64,000 bases of DNA from Labyrinthula sp. Ha (lineage: Eukaryota; Sar; Bigyra; Labyrinthulida; Labyrinthulaceae). Where the stretch lies: assembly GCA_015227615.1 (NCBI GenBank), contig JAALGZ010000044.1:124001-188000 (forward strand). Reading direction: 5' to 3'. How positions within the stretch are numbered: the stretch's first letter is position 1; every line of letters starts with the position of its first letter. Shown piece after piece: positions 9,001 through 19,431 of this stretch. A model generated the notes under the pieces. It worked only from the letters and a program-made list of their open reading frames with translations, made no database searches and was not told the origin of the DNA. Position numbers and translations under genes: made by a program.

Positions 9001-11290
9001 TTACCGAGCCTCGAATAAATCAAACTTTAAATTGTGGAATATGCTGATGGCCTGGAGGTTCAAAATGCTCTGGATCTGCGTAGTAACTTGTTGCTTGGTT
9101 CGGTATGGTAAATGAAAGTTCATGTTGTATTTGTCGTAATTTCCACAGCCAAACTTTTTTACAAGGCAACATAAAATGTTTTTCTCCTCATCAAACCAAC
9201 CCAGTGTATTTCTTGTTTCGTTTAAGTTAAAATTCGTAGTCGCTTTAAAGTTCGAAAGGTTTGCTCTTCTAATGTTTGTATTCCCCCTCTGAGAAGTAGC
9301 ATCCAACTGTTGTAAATGGGATAATAATGCATCTTTCCTATATTTGTTCTTGATTTTATTTACAAAATCCCGTACGAGTAGGGGAACATCGCGGTAGATT
9401 GTATCCAGCGGTTTCCATGTGTCGCTTTCAGCTGAAAACCCCAGCGAAGACACACGAACCCTATATTCCACTGAAGGGGAAGAAAATAATTGAATCTTCT
9501 TTATCCTGTTGATCTCTAAACTTTGAAAATTGTGAACGAATAGAGCCTTAAGGTTTTTGTTGCCAAGAGGTTTTTCGTCTGAGTAAAACCATAATCGTGA
9601 AGCATGGACAACTCTTATTTTCCCCAGGAGGCTTTCTACTTCATAGACATCTTTACTAATAATGTTGGTGATCTGGTAAGGGCCGATCCAGTTAAGGCGT
9701 ATCTTTTCCTTTGCATTAAGGGTACCATACTCAGAAACGAGTACATAATCACCCTGCGAAAATTGGAATATAACTTTCCTCTTCTTATTTAGACGACTAT
9801 TTTCCATATCTCTCTTAAACTTTACTTCAGTATAAACTTCACCCTGAACGGACTCAATAATACCCATAATTTCGTCAACCTGGTCGATAAGAATAGAAGC
9901 ATCCAATGGTTCTTTGACGTTGTTGGCTAATGCAATTGAAAAATGTTTAGGAGATTGTTGGAGAAGAGGTGTAGCAAGTTTGTAATATAGAAACAGCTCG
10001 TTGGGAGACTTATTTAGCCTTTGATCAGATGGTTTGTTAGTTATAATATATGAAATAGTAGTAAGTAGTTTGGGCCATTCAGACTCATGGAGCCCATATT
10101 TGGAGGTTAAGCTTTTTATGCAGCGTAGAATAGCTGAGTTCAAAACTTCAACCGAGCCATTCGTCCACGGTGAGTATGCCACGGAGGATGCCTGCTCGAA
10201 CCCAATATTCTTTGTTAGTGCCTTGAGTAAATGATTTGAAAAATGTGAACCATTATCAGTTATCACCAAGAAATAATCGTTGAATCCGAGGTCAGAACGC
10301 CACTGCATTAAGGTGTCGGCCATAGCCTTAGCTGTTGCAGCTTCTGCGTAAAATAACATCAGCTTCCTGGTACATGAATCCATAAGGACTAATATGTAAC
10401 CAGTCTTGTTTACATAAAGATACTCCGCACTAAGGATCTCGCGCGATCTCCTGGCGAGATGTTTGAGATTATATGGGCGACGTAGAGTATGGGGCTCCCT
10501 CTGACAGTGTAAACATCTTTGTCGAAACGACTTCAATAGCTCAAGCAATTCACTTTTGAGGATCCCGTGGAAATAAACGTTAGAGATTGATTTCTTTTCC
10601 GCTGTCAAGGATGGGTGGCACTTGTCCATGTGGTTCTTTACTAGGAAATGGCCAAGTAGACTCCTCGGAATAACAAGCTTCTTCTGAAAATGAAATAAGC
10701 CATCCATCTCAGTGCACTCAGCTATAAAATCTTCAGGTAAGTCTCTCTGCTTCTTACTGATTGTCTCTGCAGAAACCTCGACTTTCTTGTTTCTTGGATA
10801 AAATGGGGATAAGTAGGAGATGTGTTCGGAGAATAAGTACTCCTTAATCTCCGAATAATTCGTTGAAATAAAAATAGGCCTCGGCTGGAAGTCATTACTA
10901 GCTTCCAGATTGACCGTCCTGCGTATTCTGTTAATCAATGTCCTTTCATATTCTAAATATTGAGAGTGCTCTGAAGACTCCACCTCAGAGACTCCCGATG
11001 AAAATATGTCTTCGCACGGTTCACCCTCTTCACTTCGACCTGGAGAGCTTTGGAATTCAAATTTTAGATCTTCTTCTGCGGAAAATTGATCATCCTCCAG
11101 CTTGAAGTCCATAGAGCAACATGCTATCCTGTTACTGCTTTCTTCTTCTTCCTTAGCCCAGCGGGTTAGCAAATCGGAAACGAAATTATCTCTTGAGCTT
11201 ATGTGAAATATTACTAGATCCTCCGATTGGAGGCGAATAATCCAGCGGTATAACCGATCCCAATAGATGCGCTTGTTGTTTTCTTTGACC
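9001..11290 (-). CDS. Integrase with chromodomain-like C-terminus (LTR element)
   Basis: A single long reading frame of the LTR element. Its first residues are the end of the RNase H domain (a DNFVSDLLTRW block that fits the family's GxxNxxADaLSR). Then come an acidic linker, an H2C2 zinc-binding segment (H..H about 30 residues before CLHC), a DDE integrase core with VITDNGSHF and NGSVEVLN, and a GPYQI...VYEVES barrel segment of the kind that follows gypsy integrase cores. A chromodomain-like stretch is last (YRVRVSSLG...DTWKPLD...LVRDF, about residues 580-630 of the 723-codon ATG-started part). Chromodomains on integrases steer insertion into particular chromatin. The frame ends about 60 bp before the methyltransferase region on the same strand. 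Part of an element that is otherwise broken. Confidence 0.85.
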
Positions 11291-11302
11291 CTAACAACAG
11301 TA
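11291..11302. repeat. LINE target-site duplication, left copy
   Basis: CTAACAACAGTA, repeated exactly at 15135-15146 on the other side of the LINE. Confidence 0.88.
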
Positions 11303-11345
11303 AAAGCTTTTGGGAAACGGAAAATTTGGAAACAAAGAAACCGTT

Positions 11346-14300
11346 ATGAGTTCCGGCAGCACTCAGGCAGTCGAAAGACAGTCACCAGTCAATGAAGCGC
11401 AAGATTCCAGAGCAATTTCAATTGTCTCTGTGAATGTTGACCGTCTCACCTCCTACAAGCTCAGGTCTATCGAGGAATATGCCCTAACTGTCGATACAAA
11501 CGTCCTTGCAATACAGGAAGTTGGTAGTAAAGGAGCGGAATACCTCGAAAGAGCGAGCTTCTCAAGACTAAACTGGTTTACAACAGATATCTCTAAGAAC
11601 AAAGACACAGAAAAAAACAAAATCAATATTTTAGCAACATACTTCAACAGGAAGATGGACAAAGAAGCAGAAAAAGTGTTTGATGAGGATAGAATTTTAG
11701 GTGTTAAAACTAAACTTAACTCTAAAAGCTATTATATAATCAATATCTATGCACCACACGCAGGGAAAACAGCGAAAGAATATAACCAGTTCCTAGCAAG
11801 ACTCCAGAAAGCGATCTCACTGAAAAGGAAAAAAGACCTCATGATAATCCTAGGCGACTGGAACGCTCAAATACGGCACAACGAAGTGACAAGCAATGGA
11901 AACTACGGATACACGACAAGAACGAACATGAACGGCAAAATACTTCGGGACTTTTTGAACAAGTACAATCTGGCCATCGTCAACTCATACTTCGCTACTG
12001 GTGCAAAGAATACAAATAGTCACGTAACATACTATTCAAAACATAAGAATAATCAGAAACGCTCAGAAATAGATTTCATCATAGCGTGTAAAGGCAGCAC
12101 CCCACTATTCCGAAAAATTCGGATAAAAAGAAAACTAGGAGAGAAAATCCACAATAGAACAAAGTTTGATCATCAACCAGTTGAAGCACTAGTCTCACAA
12201 AAGTTCAGGAAATACTCCAACCAAAACCAAAAAATGCATCGAAACTACAAAGAGTTCTTCAAAATTGACGCAAACCGCTGGAAACTAAACGAAGAAATAC
12301 GACAAGGCTTCGAAGAAGAAATAGCCAAACTCCCACCATCCAACAACTCTGGAAAACAATCAAGACTAAACTTCCAAACGTTCAAGTCAACAGTAAAACA
12401 AGCCATTGAAAACTGTATCCCACTGGTGGCACATGAGCGACTCTACAGAACATCTTCAGATAGAACAGAGACTTTATTTGAAATAAGAAGAAGGCTATGG
12501 AAATCTCTAACTGAAAATGAATATAAAATACTAAAAAAGATGATAAGAAGAAGTACCTTGAATGACTACAAAGCCTGACTGGACCTTCAAGTAAGAAGAA
12601 TAGATACAGCTATGGCAAAGAATGATATCCATGAAGCTTTCAAACAAGCGGAAAGGATAGTAGGGGAAAAGCGGAAACCTCAACGCACCATTACCATGGA
12701 AAATGGAAAGTAACTAAACGATAAAAAACGAGTAAAAGTATTCCAAGAATACCTTGAACTCGCTCAAAGGAACAGAGAAGGAAACATCATGGACAACGAA
12801 CTGGATATTCTTGAAGCCAAAGCTGAAGATACAAATATATCTCCTCCGACTTTAGAAGAACTTGAAGAGACGGCGAAAACACTAAAGAACTATAAAGTAC
12901 CCGGACCTGATGGAATCAAAAACAAAATCCTAAAGAATAATAAAATAGTATTGAAATACCTACAGCAACTTGCAGAAGAACTATTTTTAGATCCAAGTGG
13001 CCTGAACAAAGATGAGCTTATATCTCTCTCTACTGGAAACATCATCTTCCTATACAAAAAAGGAAGCCATCAACTTACTTCCAACTATAGGCCAATACCC
13101 TTGCTTAACACTTCCTACAAACTAATCACTAAAATAATAAACAATAGACTAAAGAATATCCTGGAAAGAACAGTAGGAAACTACCAGTCTGGACTTAGAG
13201 AGAATACGGGAACTAGACAAGAAATCCAACTCCTCTTGAACCGCTGTAAACTCAGCCAAATGGAGAACTCGAAGATACTATGTCTCTTTATAGATTTCAA
13301 AAAAGCTTTCGACTCTTATAAACATCCTTTCCTTGAGCTTAGCTTAAAAGAGAGAAAAGTTCCTGCTAACTTTATCAATATAATCCTTTACCTATATAAA
13401 TATGCTGCAGTCCAAGTAAAGATAGGAAAACATATAAGCGACAGAGTGAATCACCTTGTAGCACGCCTTTGTTTATTTCTACTAAGTCCCACGTTATTTG
13501 TACTTGCTCTGGACTCTCTGCTTCGAAGGATAATAAATAAAATAAACTTGAACTTTCCAGAAGCAGAATTCTCCTTTCAAAACATTCTTGGATTTGCCGA
13601 CGACCTTTGTATCTTGAGCAGAGATAGCAACATCTTGAAACACTTCATTCAATATACAGAAGAGCTCTCACAACTGTCTAGCCTAAAGATAAATACACAG
13701 AAAACTCAACTCATGGGAATAGTCAGGAGAAGGAAGCTCAAAGATAAGCTTTCAGACACTGCAATTCAACAACTGGTCAATAAACACACCTGCACCTCTT
13801 GTTCCAGAAACTTCTCCTCAAAAGATGCCCTTGTAGGACATAAAGCACGGTGTCTTGGACCGGGAACTGCGTTAGTTCGAAGTAGAAAGGGCACTAGAGC
13901 AGTCGCTGCAGCTGAACTAAACTTCCTCTACAGCAACATCCCAATAGAAGAAAACCTGGAAACCAACCTTGGAACCATCAAAGGAGTAAAAACCTTTAGA
14001 TACCTTAGAGTGGATATAACAGCAACAGCTGAAACCCACGTTAATCCATTCGGTAGAATACGCGCTGCACATGAAACTCTTCGCAAACTCCAACCGATAC
14101 TGAGGAATAATATGCTGACTGTCAAAAGGAAAAAGGACATTGTGAAAGCACTTGTGGTCTCAAAAATCCAATATGGCAGCGAGTTCTGGAACCTGGAAAA
14201 CAAAGATACATCCAAAGCCTTGAACAAACTCTCTAGAGATATAAAACGCACCCTCCTCCAACCTAATCCAACGCAGCCACTTGAACACACGAAACAGGCC

Positions 14301-14594
14301 AATACCCTCAAAGCCGGTGATATAAACATCCTAAAAATATTAAAGGAGAAACAAAAAAGCTGGCTGGAAACATGCACAACGGCAGAAATAGATATGGAAC
14401 TGGCGGAATCCTCAAGGAAGCTTGAAACATATCTTTTTCCACAAACTGCTACTCCAACTGAAGACTTGAACGTACCACTGGAGCATATAAGAGAAGAACT
14501 AGAACACCATGAACCACGCCCTCCCCTTCACCCACCACCACCCGGGGAGAACATGCTAACCCCACCACAAATGACACCAAAAACAACACCTTAG
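11346..14594 (+). pseudogene. LINE endonuclease-reverse transcriptase polyprotein, two in-frame stops
   Basis: From the ATG at 11346 the frame runs about 1,082 codons. The endonuclease/exonuclease/phosphatase domain covers roughly 11420-12200: an N-V-D-R start, AIQEV, INIYAPH, LGDWNAQ, SEIDFIIA and a final FDHQPV. The reverse transcriptase covers about 12890-13730: VPGPDGIK, NIIFLYKKG, YRPIPLLN, the FIDFKKAFD block and the FADD catalytic box at 13592-13603. A C-x2-C-x12-H-x3-C finger follows at about 13791-13853, then a conserved C-terminal segment with KIQYGSEFWNL. Two stops interrupt the frame without shifting it: TGA at 12576-12578 and TAA at 12711-12713, both in the linker between the domains, so this copy is inactive but only lightly damaged. 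The C-terminus is proline-rich. The sense strand is A-rich. Confidence 0.88.
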
Positions 14595-15134
14595 CTTATC
14601 ACTCGATAAAATTCCCATGTGCATTTAAGGTAACTTCGACCCTCGGTTGCTTCTTGGATGGATAACTGGAGAAAGCTCAACTGGATCTCTTCATAAACCA
14701 CGATTATCTTGTAAAACAGAACGATACGCGACAATAGAAGTAAAAAACTGGTGCAGGACATCTCGATATGATAAATAAAAGAACTTGAAATATTTTTTTT
14801 GATATCAGGAACACTGGATATGACGCACGACAATATCTCAATCTCTTTCATGATTTCTTGCGTGATTTGCTGATTTCGATTTGGATTATTCGTAAATTTT
14901 GGTAAATCACTATTTTGGGAGATCAAATGCGATAAGTGAGTACAACGGGAAAACTATCGTGATCGTGCCAATAGTGTCTCGAAGTCCCACAAACCAGTTT
15001 AGTTCAGTGACAGTAGGAGCACGAAACGGGAAGCTTCCCTAGTGAGCGGCGAACCGGCATCGGACCCTAAGATAAAGGCATAGGCGGATTTGCAGATGTA
15101 GTACCTTACTCCCACCTTAACTATTAACTATTAA
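14595..15134 (+). other. LINE 3' region with hairpin and tandem tail
   Basis: About 540 bp after the LINE stop codon. A perfect palindrome GGGAAGCTTCCC lies at 15028-15039, followed by a GC-rich stretch (AGCGGCGAACCGGC) and the TTAACTA tandem tail at 15117-15134. Structured 3' ends with short tandem tails are typical of LINEs whose reverse transcriptase recognises the RNA's 3' end. An antisense reading frame of 111 codons at 14591-14926 shows no known motif and is probably chance. Confidence 0.6.
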
Positions 15135-15146
15135 CTAACAACAGTA
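15135..15146. repeat. LINE target-site duplication, right copy
   Basis: CTAACAACAGTA, identical to 11291-11302. It lies inside RNase H coding sequence of the LTR element. Confidence 0.88.
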
Positions 15147-15511
15147 GGAAGCGCTTTGTGATCGGTATATACATAGATTCCCCTGATGTGGGTCCTGAGA
15201 AGGAAGCCAATTCTTTCAAAAGAGTAGATGAGCGGATAAAGCTCCTTAGAACTTATATGCCACCTTACTTCACTAGGAGCAAATCCACCACTTAAAAATA
15301 TCAAGGGTCGGGGTCGCAACGTGCGGACGTCATTTGTAACGTTGCCCGGAGAATCTTGAAATACAGCGATGGACCAAGTGTCCTGCGAGCTGTCAGTGAA
15401 GAGCAAAAGTGGCTCTTCATGATTGTAGGTAGAAAGAAAGTGTTTGCTGGCTGAGACAATATCTTCTAATAACTTCTTGTAAGCATCAAGCAACTCATCT
15501 GTCCAGATCAC
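15147..15511 (-). pseudogene. RNase H region of the LTR element, interrupted by the LINE
   Basis: The 5' part of the RNase H domain: LLLFTDSSQD (the family's L.TDAS.yG strand), a RPLIFLSGGF strand, the SSKELYPLIYSFERI helix carrying the catalytic Glu, and IYVYTDHKAL. The rest of the domain lies beyond the LINE, at the start of the integrase reading frame near 11290. The split is caused by the LINE. Confidence 0.8.
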
Positions 15512-15586
15512 AGGCTTCTTTAACTTCTCTATCTCCGAAAGTTTCTTGCCTTTGAGGTTGGCATAATGTTGAAAAGGCTTCCTAAG

Positions 15587-16542
15587 CTAAGCGAGCTTAG
15601 GAATATTAGGTGAGATCCAGTTCGCCAAATATACTAGTTGGGCCATTTGATGGGGGTATTCTGGTCTCTTCATATTTAGAATCTTATCGTAAAAGGCGGG
15701 ATCGAAGTTCCACCTGCCTTGTCGTATCTCCCACCCATACCAAACGGTGGTTGGGGAGCATATTCCGCACTTTCTGATGTTGAACCGGACCCTCTTCCTT
15801 GCAGCTTGCTTTAAAAGTTTTTCAAATATGATCAGAAGTTGTTCAAAAGACTGTGAATAAACTAGAAGGTCGTCTAACCACGCGATGACGCCATTTGATT
15901 GGGCTCCAAATAAGTCGTCGACACCATCCGCGTTGATAATTTCACTGATTACGCGCTCAAAAAATAGAGCTCGAGTGTTGAACCACCCGACAGGGGCGCC
16001 CTTCATTCTCCAAGCGGAGCGCCTTGTAACCAAAGTAAATATATCCCGATCCTTTTCGGCTGTTGGCAAAAAGTCAAAGCCACTAAGGATGTTGAGCGTT
16101 AAATAAAAAGAATTGTTCGTAATAGAAAGGAACTGCCTTTCGAGGTTAGGCAAATTGAGCGAGGTTGGAACTGTGATCTTATTTAACCGGATCATGTTCG
16201 CAACCATGCGGTACCGGTTTAAGATGTTCTCCCGTTTCCACTCTACCCTTTCCTCATTTGATAACTCTGTCCAGTTTGATGGGTTGGCCAACTTCTTTCG
16301 ACCACGAAATCAGGATGTCCCCAAGTGGGGTTAGTTGACCTCTCAAATATTCCTGCAGTTTCTAACGCTTTGAACTTTAAATCTAGAAAGTTTTCTTCAT
16401 CAACTGTAAGGTGGTATCCATCAGACCTCAAGATACTGTAACCTTGTTTCAAAGAAACTTCTATCGGAGAAAGGAGGCTCATTTGAGCGTTCGATTGCTT
16501 AATACCCCAGCTGTTAATATTTAGATTCATGAGATCACCCAT
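15587..16542 (-). pseudogene. Reverse transcriptase region of the LTR element
   Basis: It matches Ty3/gypsy reverse transcriptases. An upstream segment with GHPDFV lies just before the palm. Then come LPNLERQFLSI, an ILSGFDF step where the family has lDLxSGYxQ, a GAPVGWFNTRALFFERVI thumb-proximal block, the AWLDDLLVYSQSFEQLL catalytic box (W-L-D-D variant of YxDD) and an RVRFNIRKCGI...YGWEI primer-grip segment. The W-x-DD variant occurs in some protist gypsy elements. This part of the element is broken. Confidence 0.82.
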
Positions 16543-16649
16543 ATCTTTAATTTGACTTTGATCTCAAGTAGAAAGTTCCAACTTGTTGGCCATCATGTCT
16601 TTTAAGCTCTTGATTTTTTCCTCCTTTTCTATATTCACTTCGCCTAATC

Positions 16650-17288
16650 CTAACTCATTGAATTCCTCAGGCATATTGTCCACCATGTTGGAAATAAGTA
16701 TTGGCGGAATAGGTTCGTCTGGGAAAGATTTTGAATGTGGTCTGTGTAATCATCTTTGATTTTTGAAAGAGGAATAGGGTCCACCCTTCTTATATCATTT
16801 TCGATCAGCATCTGTTTTAATTCCAGTTTCTCTTCATCCAGAGGATCCGATTCTATAGATATATTGTGTTCCCCTTTTGACAATAGATTCCGCAGCGTAT
16901 TTATGAGTAAAGATTCGACGTCAACCGCCTCCTCAACAATATCAGTTCTGCTCTGGTGTATCAGGGGTAAGTTTCTGTGAGAAGTATTAATAAATAAGAA
17001 ATATATAAAAGAATCATTCTGAAAAAAAGTCTGAGTATTATCTATAAAAACAGGATTATTTGTAAATAGTAAAGAATCAGCCAACCGAAAATTATTTTGA
17101 TAAAAGGAAGAAAAAATAGAATGTTGATTTGCTGGTCGTAAGGAAATAAATACTAATGAATATTTTGAGAGAGAGTGTTTGAAAGATGTTTGATTCAAGA
17201 CTTCATTTTCATCATGAAATATAGCAGAAAAATATGTAGGCTCGTCCTGCGTTGGAATATGATGATTGACTTTATAATTTTGAGGCAC
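16650..17288 (-). other. Protease-RT linker region of the LTR element
   Basis: An open stretch on the element's strand between the protease and reverse transcriptase regions, about 210 codons long. I see no known domain. The part nearer the protease is more AT-rich than the rest of the element; the part nearer the RT is acidic. It is probably the variable linker of the pol polyprotein. Confidence 0.5.
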
Positions 17289-17318
17289 AGGAACTACATC
17301 TAATTCCCTGCCAGGTTC

Positions 17319-17666
17319 CTATTTGTCCATGTGAACAGTTTTTTGGGCGTCTTTAATGTTGAGTTTCACCCCGAAATATCTAAGTGTGCGATCGCCTATG
17401 ATCATCTCGTCCCATAGTTCGGAATCCACACAGAAAAAGCGCTGTTCTTTTAAGTCAAGTTTCCATCCATCTTGGACCAAAACAACGTGTGCAATTACCA
17501 CCGCCTTTACTGGGATATGCTTCTTGTCCATAAAAGTAACATTTTTTATGAATTGTGGTTTTTCCTCCCTGGTCTTGTATGCCTGCATCGAGCTAAGTCC
17601 AGCAACGTTAAGGTTTGCTCCTGTATCTGCAAGACCCTTAACTTGCATAAAATCACCAGACTCCAC
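17319..17666 (-). pseudogene. Retropepsin-like aspartic protease region of the LTR element
   Basis: A GLADTGANLNVAGL catalytic loop (the DTGA box) near the N-terminus and an E-M-I-I-G-D-R-T-L flap/strand segment followed by a hydrophobic C-terminal strand, as in gypsy retropepsins. It cleaves the polyprotein in a live element. It is embedded in the broken half of this one. Confidence 0.75.
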
Positions 17667-17881
17667 GTTTTCAACAGAAGGGATATGCTCCTCGCTTTGT
17701 CACCAACTCTTTTGACTCGAATCGAAATCAGAGAAGTAGAACCAGATATGGTTGACTGCTTAATAGAATCTCCGTCATCAATCCTTCTTATTCTCTGCTT
17801 CTGTTTCCTGACCTCAACTGCATTTCTATCCTCTAACTTCGAGTTTCTTCTTTCCATCACAAATCTTCTTGCTAGTAGAAT

Positions 17882-19202
17882 CTACTTTAGCTTAGATAAA
17901 GAATAGCCTTTAGAAACCAGTTCAAATTGTTGATATTCAATTCCGAAAGCATAAGGGGTTTGATTTATAACACTCCGCAATATTTTCTTCTTATGCGTCT
18001 TAAGTTCTTCTTTGTCCAGATGTTTTAATATTTTAGAAACTTGGTCGAAGAACAAGTAGATTTGTTCTGCAGGAATCAAATTTGCTGACGGCCATTTTAA
18101 ATTCTTTTCCAATATACCTAAGCATCTTAATCGCTTTGCTTTTTCAAAGTTGATGAGGTGTCTCGTGAGATAGTTAAGAATAGCTTCCGAGGAAGCTATG
18201 TTGACTCCTCTTTGTTCCAGAGAGTCAGATACATCCTTCGTTATTAAAGATTGAATAGAAAGGGACGGCATATTTCTAACTGTGTTGCGATAGTCGTGCA
18301 AGAAATTCTCTATCTTGTCTCTAGTCAGTTGTCTCAATTTTTCCGGAAGTTGAACTTGAACGAAAGGTAAACCGTATGTAACTGGTGCTTGAGGAAGTGT
18401 TTGATATCCAGGATCGCCAGATAGTGCTTTATATTTATCTTTTTTCCAAAAATGTGCTACCGGTTTCTGACCACTTATCGTATAGTGACATGGCACGATG
18501 TGAAATTTTACTGGCATTTTCCCCTATACTTATTACATCGCATGTTTCTTCTTATATCTGCTTATCACGCGACGAACGCACTTCTTCATTTGAACCAGTA
18601 GGAATATCATGTAGTTCACTTTCCTCTTTACGCCTCTTTCGCTCCTCCATTTCGTCAATATCTTGTCTCAGGTTATCCTCTAGCGTGCTGAGTTCCATTT
18701 CTTTCGCCACCAGCTTATCGTGCCAGCTCCGAAGGTTCTCAAGCTGCTTCAGGTTGTGATCTTGAGCTGCTTGCTGCTTAGGAAGAAGAAGTTCCGAGCC
18801 CTTTTCTCTGATGTCGAGCTCAGCTTCCTTTTGTGCCAGCTTCTCCTTATCTAGCTCTAACCGCTGCTGGTTTGCGATTTCCTTTTCCCTGAGACGAGAT
18901 TCGTAGTCCTCCAAAGCGGCCTTTTAATTTTCAAGACGTCTATTCTCCCTACGGATCCTATTTAGCTCATCCAAAGCAGAGAAAGGAAGAACACTAGCGG
19001 ACCTGCTGCGTGTATCCGCTCGTTTTGGAGTCTGAGATGGTGTAGTAAATTCAGTAGTAGGATTGGGGGTGTCCGGGTTATTCGATTGAGTGGAAGAAGC
19101 TTCGTCCCCAGCGCCTGTACCAGGTTCTTCCTGTTCCGGTGACGTGGTCGATTCCACTTCTTTGTTCTTACTCTGCACATTCTCCGAATCACTCTGATTC
19201 AT
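17882..19202 (-). pseudogene. gag-like region of the LTR element
   Basis: It starts about 25 bp inside the 5' LTR. The first part is acidic and Ser/Thr/Pro-rich, followed by a long Glu/Lys/Leu coiled-coil stretch (about 18560-18914), then a helical capsid-like segment of about 200 residues (17882-18517) with no CCHC knuckle that I can see. The assignment rests on position more than on motif. More than one break is present. Confidence 0.6.
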
Positions 19203-19226
19203 TATCTTCTGACGTAATTCGAACTA

Positions 19227-19431
19227 TGTCTCTATCTCGCGTCGCGGTGACTTTGGATTTAGAGATTTGAAAAGTCCCTCTTGTTAGATTGTGTTTTAAC
19301 GGTTAAGTGATACGATATGTCAAACGATAACTATTACAACGTTACCTTAGATTTATAACAAATACTAAAGTACAAGTAGACTCTCCACAGTTTCCGGGAA
19401 TAGGAACAGTAACCCTAAACTGGGAGAGAGA
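19227..19431 (-). repeat. 5' LTR of the gypsy element
   Basis: Direct repeat of 7525-7729, same length, 8 differences in 205 positions. On the internal side the sequence next to it does not begin with the common TGG primer-binding triplet, so the priming mode is not evident. Confidence 0.92.

Larger units (their letters stand above)
11303..15134 (+). mobile_element. APE-type LINE (non-LTR retrotransposon) nested in the LTR element
   Basis: The element is bounded by exact 12-bp direct repeats. It carries an apurinic-endonuclease-like domain followed by a reverse transcriptase in one frame (11346-14594), then about 540 bp of 3' region ending in a short TTAACTA tandem tail at 15117-15134 instead of poly(A). 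It lies on the plus strand, opposite to its host LTR element, and sits inside the RNase H region, so it is the younger insertion. A 5' end only about 43 bp before the first ATG suggests a very short leader or slight 5' truncation. The simple-repeat tail, the endonuclease type and a CCHC finger after the RT recall several APE-bearing LINE clades; I cannot assign one. Confidence 0.88.
7525..19431 (-). mobile_element. Ty3/gypsy-type LTR retrotransposon fossil carrying an MT-A70 methyltransferase region
   Basis: The element runs right to left: 5' LTR 19227-19431, a gag-like region, aspartic protease, reverse transcriptase, RNase H, integrase with a C-terminal chromodomain-like segment, an MT-A70 methyltransferase region, and the 3' LTR 7525-7729. 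The PR-RT-RH-INT order and chromodomain mark it as Ty3/gypsy of chromovirus-like type. A matching ATGT (perhaps AATGT) at 7521-7524 and 19432-19435 fits a target-site duplication. A LINE of about 3.8 kb has inserted in opposite orientation into the RNase H region (11303-15134). The LTRs differ at 8 of 205 positions (about 4 percent), so the insertion is of moderate age. The copy is broken, with roughly half a dozen or more breaks besides the LINE, mostly in the gag-to-RT half; the integrase region is one long reading frame. No other copy is in this window. Confidence 0.88.

Noticed and set aside
14591-14926. 111-codon antisense frame in the LINE 3' region
   Set aside because: No domain, lies within the LINE bounded by its target duplication, and runs opposite to the LINE; probably chance.
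15031-15056. Resemblance of CTTCCCTAGTGAGCGGCGA to the 5' part of large-subunit rRNA
   Set aside because: The match is under 20 bases and does not extend on either side.
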